Shown: positions 1 through 6,283 of the stretch, piece by piece
Layout of the letters: every line of letters begins with the position of its first letter
Position numbering within the stretch: the stretch's first letter is position 1
DNA from: an uncultured Bacteroidales bacterium
Lineage (GTDB): Bacteria > Bacteroidota > Bacteroidia > Bacteroidales > Tenuifilaceae
Reading direction: 5' to 3'
NCBI GenBank assembly: GCA_937915475.1
Contig: CALGIR010000346.1
Coordinates: 1 to 6,283 of the forward strand
Length of the DNA: 6,283 nucleotides
The notes under the pieces: generated by a model
Database searches by the model: none
The model's input: the letters and a program-made list of their open reading frames with translations, nothing else
Told to the model about the DNA's origin: nothing
Translations under genes and position numbers: made by a program

Positions 1-1
1 G

Positions 2-541
2 GAAGAACTGCGTCGCCAAGAAGCCGAGAAAATACGCTTGGCCGAGGAGGCCCGTGAAAAGGCAGAGGAAGAAGCACGATTGGCCGAGCAGGAAAGGGTT
101 CGCCAAGAAGCTGAACAGCGGCGACTTGCCGAGGAGGAGCGACGCAAAGCCGAGGAAAAGGCACATCAGGAAGAATTGGAGCGCAAGCGGATAGAGGCCG
201 AGCAGCGACAATTAGCCGAGGCTAAGTCAAAGGAGGAACAGCGTAAACTTCAGGAAGAGTTTCTTCGCCAAGAAAAAGAGAAAATACGCTTGGCCGAGGA
301 GGCCCGCAAAAAGGCAGAGGAAGAAGCACGTTTGGCTGAGCAGGAGCGGGTTCGCAAAGAAGCAGAACAGCGTCGACTGGCTGAGGAGGAACGACGCAAA
401 GCCGAGGAAAAGGCTCTTCAGGCTGAGCTTGAGCGCCAACGCCAAGAGGCTGATGCAAGGGCTTTAGCCGAAGCAAAAGCACGCGAAGAGGTCAGAAAAC
501 TAGAGGAGGAAAGGATTCGCAAGGACACAGAACGCATTAGG
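2..541 (+). repeat. 252-bp in-frame tandem repeats (84 aa, 12 heptads)
   Basis: Two complete copies lie at 38-289 and 290-541. Positions 2-37 (EELRRQEAEKIR) match the last 12 residues of copy one (EEFLRQEKEKIR) at 9 positions, so at least one more copy begins upstream. By hand alignment the two copies share about 65 of 84 residues, and 38 of the first 40. The second half of the unit has diverged more. The 252-bp period equals 12 heptads, so each added copy keeps the coiled-coil register. A 29-base stretch at 26-54 is identical to 278-306. Confidence 0.9.
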
Positions 542-883
542 CAACAGGAAGAACAGATTAGAAAGCGACTGCTCGAGGAACAAAAACGACGCGAAGAGGA
601 GCTAAAGCAAGAAGCCAATATGCGTAGGCAAAAGGCTATGGGTCAGGTTTATGCCGATCAAGGAACGCCAGTCCCAACAGAGGATTTAACCGAGAGATAT
701 GGGTCGGAAAGGACAGTTGAAAAAGTGCAATTGCATAAGATATTGCTCACTCGCACAGTAACTAATGTTGAAGGTGTAATCACTTTTTACACGCGGGTTG
801 AGCATGATAATGGCTCCATATATCATTTTAAAAATGGCGAGTTTATTACTGCTTGGCAGTACAGGAACGAAACCAAGAATTAA
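2..883 (+). CDS. Repeat-built coiled-coil protein with short beta-rich C-terminal domain (5' truncated by window edge)
   Basis: The frame is open to the left edge, so only the 3' end of the gene is present; the stop is TAA at 881-883. The first ~610 bases encode an almost uninterrupted Glu/Ala/Arg/Lys-rich helix resembling TolA-like or other long coiled-coil proteins. It consists of two full 84-residue repeats plus the tail of an earlier one. A linker (about 620-712, with QGTPVPTEDL) leads to a ~55-residue C-terminal segment (713-880) that alternates hydrophobic and polar residues as beta strands do, with the pattern Y-x-RVEH-x-NGS-x-Y-x-FKNG. Similar tails occur, from memory, on Bacteroidota envelope proteins, but I cannot name the family. 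No membrane segment is visible here and any signal peptide would lie upstream. Function is unknown; a structural or scaffolding role is inference. The stop lies 27 bp before the next gene on the same strand, so co-transcription is possible. Confidence 0.85.
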   Translation, partial: EELRRQEAEKIRLAEEAREKAEEEARLAEQERVRQEAEQRRLAEEERRKAEEKAHQEELERKRIEAEQRQLAEAKSKEEQRKLQEEFLRQEKEKIRLAEEARKKAEEEARLAEQERVRKEAEQRRLAEEERRKAEEKALQAELERQRQEADARALAEAKAREEVRKLEEERIRKDTERIRQQEEQIRKRLLEEQKRREEELKQEANMRRQKAMGQVYADQGTPVPTEDLTERYGSERTVEKVQLHKILLTRTVTNVEGVITFYTRVEHDNGSIYHFKNGEFITAWQYRNETKN

Positions 884-910
884 ACCCCTTTTACCTCTTT
901 TATTCCATAA

Positions 911-2962
911 ATGAAAGTATACACAACAGCCTGCCCCCGAAACTGCTATAGTACTTGCACATTTAAGGTTTTTGTTCAAAAGGATAAGGTTGTAAGTATT
1001 GAGCCTCACTCTGCAAATAGAGCAACACCGGAGGGTATCTGCCTAAAAGGGTTGAGCTACGTTGAGCGTGCAAATTCATTATCACGTATTATTTATCCTC
1101 ACCGGAAGGATAGCAAAGGGCACTTTAAGCGTATTAGCTGGGATGAGGCCTACGATATACTGGTTGGACGACTAAAACATTATAGTGAGAATTATGGGCC
1201 GCAAAGCGTATTGTTTTATGCCGCTAGCGGCATGTCAGGCCTAATAAATGAGCTAAGCGGAAAGTTTTGGCGTGAGCTATATGGAGGGGCAACTACTGTT
1301 TATGGCAATCTTTGCTGGCCAGCGGGACTGGAGGCAACACGACTTACCCTAGGCGAAAATAAGCATAATGTTCCGTGGGATTTGGAGAACGCAAAACTAA
1401 TAGTGCTCTGGGGTAAAAACCCTGCTGAGAGCAATATTCAGGAGATGATTCCCATTGGGAAATCCATTGATAACGGAGGCCAGCTTATTGTTGTGGACCC
1501 GCGTAGAACAGATTCTTCGCAACGTGCATCGTTGCTAATTCAGCCCACTCCAGGAACCGATGCTGCGCTTGCCTTGGCCGTTGCAAATCTTTTAATTCTG
1601 AATAATTGGATTGATAAAGAATTCATCGATGAGCATGTATCGGGTTTTGAGCAGTTTAAGGAGCATGTTAAGGATTGCTCATCACTATGGGCATCGGAGA
1701 TAACGGGTGTTCCCGAAGAGTTTATCTATAAACTTGCATGGTCAATTGGCAATATTAAGCCCATGACCCTAATCCCGGGGTACGGAATGCAGCGATATAG
1801 CAATGGTGGGCAAACAGTACGCTGTTTATTAGCCTTATCCGTATTGACTGGAAATATTGGAAAATCTGGTGCTTGCTGGCAATACGCAAACCTACAAAGC
1901 TATGTTTTTGATGATTTACTGGAGCCTCTAAGCTACTATCCGCCAGAGAAGCCCGATGGGATAATTCGTAGGTCTATTTCCACCGCTCGTTTGGGTGTTG
2001 ATATGCTGGCTACCGGTAATCCTCCGCTTAAAATGGTATGGGTTGAGCGTGGTAATCCATTGGCCCAAAATCCTGATACAACAAATGTTTTAAAGGCCTT
2101 TCGAAAACTTGACTTTAGGGTAGTGGTTGAGCAATTCTTTACCGATACAGCGCTTGAGGCTGACCTTGTTTTACCTGCAAAAAATATGTTTGAGCAAAGC
2201 GATATTATTGGTTCCTATTGGAATCCATACGTTCAGCTCAAACAAAAAGTGGTTGAGCCTGCGGGCGAGGTGATACCCGAAAATGAAGTTTACTACAACT
2301 TGGCTTTAAGGCTCGGACTATCAAAAGATGAGGTAGGAAAAGTGCTTATACCACCAGGTGATGAGGGCGTAGAAGCATTTTTAAACGAAAAGTTGAATCG
2401 GTTCCCTGAGCTATCGCTTGCAAAGCTAAAAGAGGAACCAATTTTAGCACCAGGGCTTCAAGAGATTGCTTTTTCAGATAAAATCTTTAGAACTCCCAGT
2501 GGCAAAATAGAGCTGTTTTCAGCACAAGCAGAAAAGCTATGGGGCGTAAACCCACTCCCAACATTCGAAAAGCTGATTGAGGGTTATAGTGCGGGTAGCG
2601 AGGATGAAAAATATCCGCTTTATCTAATGAGCCCAAATACAAAGAATCGAATCCACTCCCAGTTTAATAACCTTGAGGTTATCAAAATGCTTAGCCCCGA
2701 GCCCTTTGTTGAAATCAATAAAAGAGATGCTGAGCTAAGGCGCATTAAGGAAGGGAATATGGTTAAGGTTTATAACGATAGAGGAGAGGTAACAGTAAAA
2801 GCCCTTGTAACCTTTGCCCTTAAAAGGGGGTGCGTTGTAATTCACAATGGTTGGTGGAAAGCTGAGGGCTGTCCCTTAAACGTCCTTTCATGCGGTCGCG
2901 AAACAGATATGGGACACGGCACCGCTTTTCACGATAACATGGTGGAGGTGGAGAGGGTCTAA
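911..2962 (+). CDS. Molybdopterin-dependent oxidoreductase, DMSO reductase superfamily, [4Fe-4S]-containing
   Basis: This 683-residue protein has the full layout of a molybdopterin-guanine-dinucleotide catalytic subunit. The N-terminal cluster motif is C8-x3-C12-x3-C16-x27-C44, followed by the usual C-L-K-G (K46). YGNLCWPAG (131-139) places C135 where the family supplies its Mo/W ligand, so cysteine ligation is likely. VVDPRRT (194-200) and PGTD (214-217) are cofactor-binding motifs. The dinucleotide-binding domain runs from about residue 565 to the end, with the late LSCGRETDMGHG segment. There is no twin-arginine leader: the cluster motif begins at residue 8, which suggests a cytoplasmic enzyme. 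The start is fixed by an in-frame TAA directly before the ATG; no clear Shine-Dalgarno is seen. No ferredoxin-like or membrane-anchor subunit gene follows, since the next gene is convergent. The substrate cannot be read from the sequence; the superfamily includes formate dehydrogenases, sulfur-compound and N/S-oxide reductases, and non-redox members such as acetylene hydratase. The superfamily call is firm; the reaction is unknown. Confidence 0.95.
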   Translation: MKVYTTACPRNCYSTCTFKVFVQKDKVVSIEPHSANRATPEGICLKGLSYVERANSLSRIIYPHRKDSKGHFKRISWDEAYDILVGRLKHYSENYGPQSVLFYAASGMSGLINELSGKFWRELYGGATTVYGNLCWPAGLEATRLTLGENKHNVPWDLENAKLIVLWGKNPAESNIQEMIPIGKSIDNGGQLIVVDPRRTDSSQRASLLIQPTPGTDAALALAVANLLILNNWIDKEFIDEHVSGFEQFKEHVKDCSSLWASEITGVPEEFIYKLAWSIGNIKPMTLIPGYGMQRYSNGGQTVRCLLALSVLTGNIGKSGACWQYANLQSYVFDDLLEPLSYYPPEKPDGIIRRSISTARLGVDMLATGNPPLKMVWVERGNPLAQNPDTTNVLKAFRKLDFRVVVEQFFTDTALEADLVLPAKNMFEQSDIIGSYWNPYVQLKQKVVEPAGEVIPENEVYYNLALRLGLSKDEVGKVLIPPGDEGVEAFLNEKLNRFPELSLAKLKEEPILAPGLQEIAFSDKIFRTPSGKIELFSAQAEKLWGVNPLPTFEKLIEGYSAGSEDEKYPLYLMSPNTKNRIHSQFNNLEVIKMLSPEPFVEINKRDAELRRIKEGNMVKVYNDRGEVTVKALVTFALKRGCVVIHNGWWKAEGCPLNVLSCGRETDMGHGTAFHDNMVEVERV

Positions 2963-3081
2963 AAAAACTTCGATTAGCTTCTTCAGTTAATTCTAAATAT
3001 GACGCTAACTTCTTAATAATCCGATATTTAAATCTTGTTAAAATACTTAATATCTCTCCTAATACTAAACGGCACAAACTG
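2963..3081. other. Convergent intergenic gap, AT-rich, no strong terminator
   Basis: This 119-bp gap lies between the stop codons of the molybdoenzyme gene and the convergent nuclease gene. The only stem found is a short AT-dominated one: GATATT at 3023-3028 against AATATC at 3049-3054, with a 20-base loop. It has no GC-rich stem and no proper U-tract, so it is a poor intrinsic terminator candidate. Two loosely similar segments, TTAGCTTCTT (2974-2983) and CTAACTTCTT (3005-3014), are the only other structure noticed. Confidence 0.5.
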
Positions 3082-5973
3082 TTATCCCCTGCCACAAATG
3101 GCAGCAAAGGGACAGGTTCTGCACTTGTTTTCATCTTCAGTTTGGGTAAAGGGTATGCTGGTATCCATTATCTGAGCTAACAAATCGCTTAAATGCAATT
3201 TAAAATCATCAGCATAAATTCTAAAATCGGATACGGGGGTGTAGTTCCGTTTTTCCTTTTGCTTAATGCTAAAATCATTTACCGTTTTTGCTGTTTTAAC
3301 AAACCATAGCATTGGTATTATTGGCAAGCCTGGGTACACTTCCGATAGGGCAAGGCTGTAGCAAAAGGTTTGAAAAACCTCTTTGTACTTATCAACCCTA
3401 TCGCTGTTAAAAAGGTCGTCTACCGTTTCGAATACTCCCTTATTATCGGCTCTACCCGTTTTGTAGTCAATTGACCAAATGCTACCCTCATTTTGCTCAA
3501 TTCTATCAACAATACCGCCAAGGCGTATGGCATCAGCATACTTTGATGATGAAATGGGTATGCTAATTTCTACCTCTAACTCGTGGCTAACTAGGGTAAA
3601 TGGAGCCCTTTGCTTATCAAGGTTTAGCATCTTTTTAATGATGTGGAGCATTGCATTGCGGGCCAGCCTGTTTCGTCCCGAAAGGTTATCGCTTAAGGCT
3701 TTCGAATCCTTGAAAAACTCCTCGGCAAAAACTCTGTCGAGGGTTTGCTCAACGTTATTTGGCTTGCCCATAATATCTGCAACCATATCGCTACTAACGC
3801 TTTTGCCAGTGTACTCTTTGTAGAGCTCTTCCATGGTTCCGTGAATAATTCGGCCAAACTCCAATGCGCCAACCTCTTCGGTTATCTCATCCTCGTCGTA
3901 TAGACCCGCTGCATACCTAAAGTAAAATCGCAGTGGACAGGTTAGGTATGTGGTTAATCCACTGGGCGATAGCATTATTCCTTTTCCCTTGCGTTTTAGG
4001 TTGCTCAACAGGGCATCCATTACCAAATCAGTTTTCGGTATTTCTATGGGCTGATTAGGCGTAAGCGAGATGTTGTAGGCAACGTTTACGGTTTGGGTTT
4101 TGCCGTATAGCTGTTCCATTTCGAGTTGGAGGGCAAAACGGCTTTTTTCGCCACTCGATAGCCCCTCAGTCCTGCTACTGTAAACCAAATAGATATTCTT
4201 TGCCCTATGCATAAGCCTATAGAAATAGTATGCGTAAATAGCATCGTGGTGCTTGTAGTTGGGCAGGTTAAAAGCAACCCTAAGCGATGGGGTTATGAAT
4301 GATACGGGATGATTTTTGCCAGGTATTACATCATCATTAAACGAAAGGATGATAATATTCTCAAAATCGAGTGCCCTCGACTCTAAGAAACCCATTACCT
4401 GTAATCCGCTTAGTGGTTCGCCGCTAAACGATACCCGTTCCTGGTTAAATGCCTTACGAAGGAGTTGTAGAAAAACCCTATGCGATATTTCAATGCTTAT
4501 GCCGTTAAGCACATTGCCTAAGCGGATTAGACTTTTATGCAGTGTAAAAAGGAACTCAAGGTCGATGCGCAGCTGTTTATCGTCGGTGAGGCTTGCCTTT
4601 TGTGATATATTTTGGGCTACAGCATTGCAAATGGAAAGAACATAGCCAGTTAGATGCTGGGCATCTGGTTGAAGGGTGAAAATATTGCTAAAAAGTGGCG
4701 TTCGTGAAAGCTCATCCTTTGTGGGGTAAATCCTATTCCCTCTCTTAACATCTTGTAAAAGTTCTGTGGCATTGCTAGGTTCGCAAAGCCTAACGTATGG
4801 GTGATTAAGAATGGCGATAACATCCCTGTGGTAAAATCTGCCTATGCCTTCGGAACTGGTATTTGCATTGATTTGCAATCGGACTAGAAATTCGGCAAGG
4901 CTAAATGCCGGTGTTTCCTTTAGAGGATACCCCATGGTTATATTAAGCGACTCTACACTTTGTGGGATAGCCTGTAGGGCAGGGAGTAGGATGTTTTCCT
5001 TCGGAAAAATAATTGCCGATGAAATATCGAGTTTTCCGCCCTGTGCCGCTATCTCATCAAGCATTCTGGGTATTAGTTTGGTTTGCGCAACGGTTGAGGG
5101 CGCAGCAATCATCTTTATGCTCTTCTCAGGTCGGTTTAATGTTTCAAAAGCATCACTACCAAGCGCGTTGGGAAACTGGCTTAGGTTTCTTCGGATAAAG
5201 AGTCCTGCTTCATTCTCTGGGCGATTAAGAAAGGTGGGGTCATAATCCCAGTAGAATAGAGCATTGCTCATGGTTTTGCATCTTTTAAAAAGACTTCTTT
5301 CGCATTCGTTTAGGGCATTAAATCCAATAAATGCTATTGGCGAGGGAATATCTGGTGTAGTGCTAGCATCGTCAAGTATTTGAGCGCATTTTCGGTAAAT
5401 CATGCCCTCGTATGCTACACCTTCATCCTCCAGTTCACTCCAAAACTGTTTGTAAATTTCGTGTAGCTTATCCCATATGCTGAGGTAGTTCTTTTTAATC
5501 TCCGAGTCGTCGCTCTTTTCCATTACGCCAAGGTAACTGCTCAGCGCTTGAGCCTGCTCAGCTGTGAAACCGCTGAATTTTTCCTCAATCTCTTTCAGGT
5601 CTTTAATGTTTCCAAAGAGTTGCTTTGGGTCAACAAGATATTTATCAACCTGGTCAAAATCCGCCAGCATCACCTCTCCCCAGTAGTAAAAGTTGTCGAA
5701 AGGTTCGTTTGTGCCTTTTATGCTATTGTAGATATTGTATAGCTTGGTAACAAGCTTAATGCTATCCTCGGTTTTTAAATTGGCGATGCGCTGCATAAGC
5801 TCGCTAAGCGTAATTGTTGGCGGCGACCAAACCGGTTTATTTAGGAGTTCGGCTAGGTAAGAGTTGAAAAAGAGGCCGGCTCTGCGACTTGGAAATACTA
5901 GGGTAACCTCCGAAATGCTATCGCCAAAACGGCTTAGTAAATTGGTGGCAACAAGCTGTAGGAATGTTTGCAT
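3082..5973 (-). CDS. AddB-like PD-(D/E)XK nuclease / inactivated superfamily I helicase protein
   Basis: From the chosen start the protein has 963 residues. FPSRRAG (27-33) resembles a UvrD-type motif Ia, but no Walker A (GxGKS/T) is present, so the helicase-like body should not hydrolyse ATP. DFDQVD (105-110) and the 524-552 segment (LQVMGFLESRALDFEN, then NDDVIPG) fit AddB/RecB-like proteins. The C-terminal nuclease domain has H711 (GRIIHG), D823 (GGIVDR), the catalytic D836-Y837-K838 and Q868-xxx-Y872. C679 (TCPLRFYF) together with C951, C954 and C960 (C-x2-C-x5-C at the C-terminus) form the [4Fe-4S] staple known in AddB, Cas4 and Dna2. By family knowledge it would pair with an AddA-type helicase-nuclease to resect double-strand breaks for RecA loading; that partner is not adjacent in this window. 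An in-frame ATG at 6025-6027 would add 18 residues and has AGGGA six bases before it. I prefer 5973 because relatives usually begin close to the M-x-x-F-L segment. Confidence 0.92.
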   Translation of the reverse strand: MQTFLQLVATNLLSRFGDSISEVTLVFPSRRAGLFFNSYLAELLNKPVWSPPTITLSELMQRIANLKTEDSIKLVTKLYNIYNSIKGTNEPFDNFYYWGEVMLADFDQVDKYLVDPKQLFGNIKDLKEIEEKFSGFTAEQAQALSSYLGVMEKSDDSEIKKNYLSIWDKLHEIYKQFWSELEDEGVAYEGMIYRKCAQILDDASTTPDIPSPIAFIGFNALNECERSLFKRCKTMSNALFYWDYDPTFLNRPENEAGLFIRRNLSQFPNALGSDAFETLNRPEKSIKMIAAPSTVAQTKLIPRMLDEIAAQGGKLDISSAIIFPKENILLPALQAIPQSVESLNITMGYPLKETPAFSLAEFLVRLQINANTSSEGIGRFYHRDVIAILNHPYVRLCEPSNATELLQDVKRGNRIYPTKDELSRTPLFSNIFTLQPDAQHLTGYVLSICNAVAQNISQKASLTDDKQLRIDLEFLFTLHKSLIRLGNVLNGISIEISHRVFLQLLRKAFNQERVSFSGEPLSGLQVMGFLESRALDFENIIILSFNDDVIPGKNHPVSFITPSLRVAFNLPNYKHHDAIYAYYFYRLMHRAKNIYLVYSSRTEGLSSGEKSRFALQLEMEQLYGKTQTVNVAYNISLTPNQPIEIPKTDLVMDALLSNLKRKGKGIMLSPSGLTTYLTCPLRFYFRYAAGLYDEDEITEEVGALEFGRIIHGTMEELYKEYTGKSVSSDMVADIMGKPNNVEQTLDRVFAEEFFKDSKALSDNLSGRNRLARNAMLHIIKKMLNLDKQRAPFTLVSHELEVEISIPISSSKYADAIRLGGIVDRIEQNEGSIWSIDYKTGRADNKGVFETVDDLFNSDRVDKYKEVFQTFCYSLALSEVYPGLPIIPMLWFVKTAKTVNDFSIKQKEKRNYTPVSDFRIYADDFKLHLSDLLAQIMDTSIPFTQTEDENKCRTCPFAAICGRG

Positions 5974-6072
5974 AGGTTTATGGCGATATTCAATGTTTAA
6001 TAGATAAATGTTGGGGCTACTCCACATTGGCTTTCCCTTACTTTGCCAAGCGGATTGTTTTAATTGATCTAG

Positions 6073-6100
6073 TAAATATACCTCTTATTGATTAATCAAA
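6073..6100 (-). promoter_or_regulatory. Candidate Bacteroidota-type promoter for the nuclease gene
   Basis: Read on the minus strand, TTTG (6097-6100) is followed after 16 bases by TATATTTA (6073-6080). This matches 7 of 8 positions of the Bacteroidota -7 consensus TAnnTTTG. The spacing is shorter than the usual ~19-21 bases, which lowers confidence. Transcription from here would begin upstream of both possible starts of the nuclease gene (6027 and 5973). Confidence 0.3.
6088..6099. promoter_or_regulatory. Perfect 12-bp palindrome, possible operator
   Basis: TTGATTAATCAA is a perfect 12-bp palindrome. It lies between, and slightly overlaps, the two boxes of the candidate leftward promoter, where a dimeric repressor could block transcription of the nuclease gene. 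It has no loop and no following T-run, so it is not a terminator. AT-rich DNA produces such symmetry fairly easily, so the operator role is inference. Confidence 0.3.
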
Positions 6101-6164
6101 AAAAGCCAAAACACTTATCATTTCATTTAATTTATACGCACCACAATATCAGTTAATTACAGCA

Positions 6165-6189
6165 CATTATGCGCCATTATGACATAGTG
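6165..6189. promoter_or_regulatory. Operator-like repeat cluster: direct repeat plus imperfect 15-bp palindrome
   Basis: CATTATG occurs at 6165-6171 and again at 6175-6181, exactly 10 bp (one helical turn) apart. The second copy is followed, after one base, by CATAGTG (6183-6189), whose reverse complement CACTATG matches CATTATG at 6 of 7 positions. Together they form a palindrome CAT/CTATG-A-CATAA/GTG centred on 6182, with an additional half-site on the left. The cluster ends about 22 bp before the sigma-54-like -24 box. It could bind an activator or repressor of the rightward promoter; no regulator is identified. Confidence 0.35.
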
Positions 6190-6210
6190 GGATTGTGTTT
6201 TAGGACAATA

Positions 6211-6226
6211 TGGCACAAAAAGCGCT
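6211..6226 (+). promoter_or_regulatory. Candidate sigma-54 (RpoN) promoter facing right
   Basis: TGGCAC (6211-6216), five A residues (6217-6221), then GCGCT (6222-6226) align with the sigma-54 consensus TGGCAC-N5-TTGC(A/T). The -24 hexamer is complete and the essential GG (6212-6213) and GC (6224-6225) are exactly 10 bases apart. The two T residues before the GC are replaced by G and C. Transcription would start near 6237, with the gene beyond the window. The -12 part lies in a perfect 10-bp palindrome AAAGCGCTTT (6219-6228), so a repressor site is another reading. Confidence 0.4.
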
Positions 6227-6227
6227 T

Positions 6228-6243
6228 TGGCATTTTGATTGAT
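6228..6243 (+). promoter_or_regulatory. Second, weaker sigma-54-like element 17 bp downstream of the first
   Basis: TGGCAT (6228-6233) with TTGAT (6239-6243) has the same spacing as a sigma-54 promoter and contains the TT missing from the first element. However, its -12 dinucleotide is GA rather than GC, a departure at a nearly invariant position. It may be chance, a weak tandem promoter, or a decoy binding site. Confidence 0.2.
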
Positions 6244-6283
6244 ATATAAAGGTTGAAATTAATTACACAATTATTGTTTAATA

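Larger units (their letters stand above)
5974..6283. other. AT-rich intergenic regulatory region between leftward nuclease gene and an unseen rightward gene
   Basis: These ~310 bp contain no convincing gene on either strand; only the optional 18-codon extension of the nuclease gene reaches into them. The DNA is AT-rich and dense in short symmetric elements, listed separately: a candidate leftward promoter with a palindrome, an operator-like repeat cluster, and a sigma-54-like -24/-12 element facing right. No transfer RNA, riboswitch or terminator was recognised. A small ACAAT-T-ATTGT symmetry at 6267-6277 is probably chance in such AT-rich DNA. The arrangement suggests divergent transcription from this interval. 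Confidence 0.6.

Noticed and set aside
38..40. TTG as the start codon of the coiled-coil gene
   Set aside because: The frame is open to position 2 and the codons before it match the end of the repeat unit, so this TTG is an internal leucine.
2..541. CRISPR array or mobile-element repeat
   Set aside because: The repeats are in-frame, 252 bp long, adjacent without spacers, and encode a continuous coiled coil.
222..618. Minus-strand open frames across the coiled-coil gene (Leu/Phe-rich or Ser-rich products)
   Set aside because: They mirror the GAG/GAA/GCC/CGC codons of the opposite strand, have low-complexity products and no homology that I recognise.
686..1009. Minus-strand 107-residue open frame
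   Set aside because: It overlaps two well-supported genes on the other strand and shows no domain features.
3023..3054. Stem GATATT / AATATC as a terminator
   Set aside because: The stem is six AT-dominated pairs with a 20-base loop and no U-tract, too weak for an intrinsic terminator.
2820..3134. Minus-strand 104-residue open frame whose middle (KYRIIKKLASYLELTEEA) reads like a helix
   Set aside because: Its two ends run across the coding sequence of the flanking genes, no start codon lies near the helical part, and about 70 bases of protein-like reading in a gap can arise by chance. A gene remnant cannot be excluded.
3479..5742. Several plus-strand open frames of 60-133 residues and a minus-strand frame at 4086-4277
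   Set aside because: All lie inside the nuclease gene in other frames; that gene has conserved motifs along its whole length.
6192..6209. ATTGT / ACAAT inverted repeat
   Set aside because: Only five pairs with no GC-rich core; likely chance in AT-rich DNA.

Overview
The window looks like chromosomal DNA from an anaerobic or facultative member of the Bacteroidota, probably Bacteroidales. This is an inference from three things: the nuclease gene follows the motif layout of the AddB-like proteins common in that phylum, gene starts mostly lack clear Shine-Dalgarno sequences, and the intergenic DNA is AT-rich. No rRNA, tRNA, insertion sequence or CRISPR array was seen.

Layout, left to right. (1) Positions 2-883 (+) hold the 3' end of a gene for a long, highly charged coiled-coil protein. 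It is built from 84-residue (252-bp) tandem repeats and ends in a short beta-rich domain. (2) After 27 bp, a complete gene (911-2962, +) encodes a cytoplasmic molybdopterin/[4Fe-4S] oxidoreductase of the DMSO reductase superfamily, with no partner subunit visible. (3) A 119-bp AT-rich gap separates it from a convergent gene. (4) Positions 3082-5973 (-) encode an AddB-like protein: a helicase-like body without a Walker A motif, followed by a PD-(D/E)XK nuclease domain with an intact four-cysteine iron-sulfur staple. It probably acts in recombinational repair of double-strand breaks. (5) The last ~310 bp have no gene but look regulatory. They contain a possible leftward promoter with a perfect 12-bp palindrome, an operator-like imperfect palindrome with an extra half-site, and a sigma-54-type -24/-12 element facing right toward a gene outside the window.

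The three genes show no obvious shared pathway. The first two may be co-transcribed. The nuclease gene is a separate leftward unit, and the right edge is the promoter region of an unseen gene. Nothing here proves a new system. The best leads are the right-hand regulatory block, the unpaired molybdoenzyme and the repeat-built coiled-coil protein.
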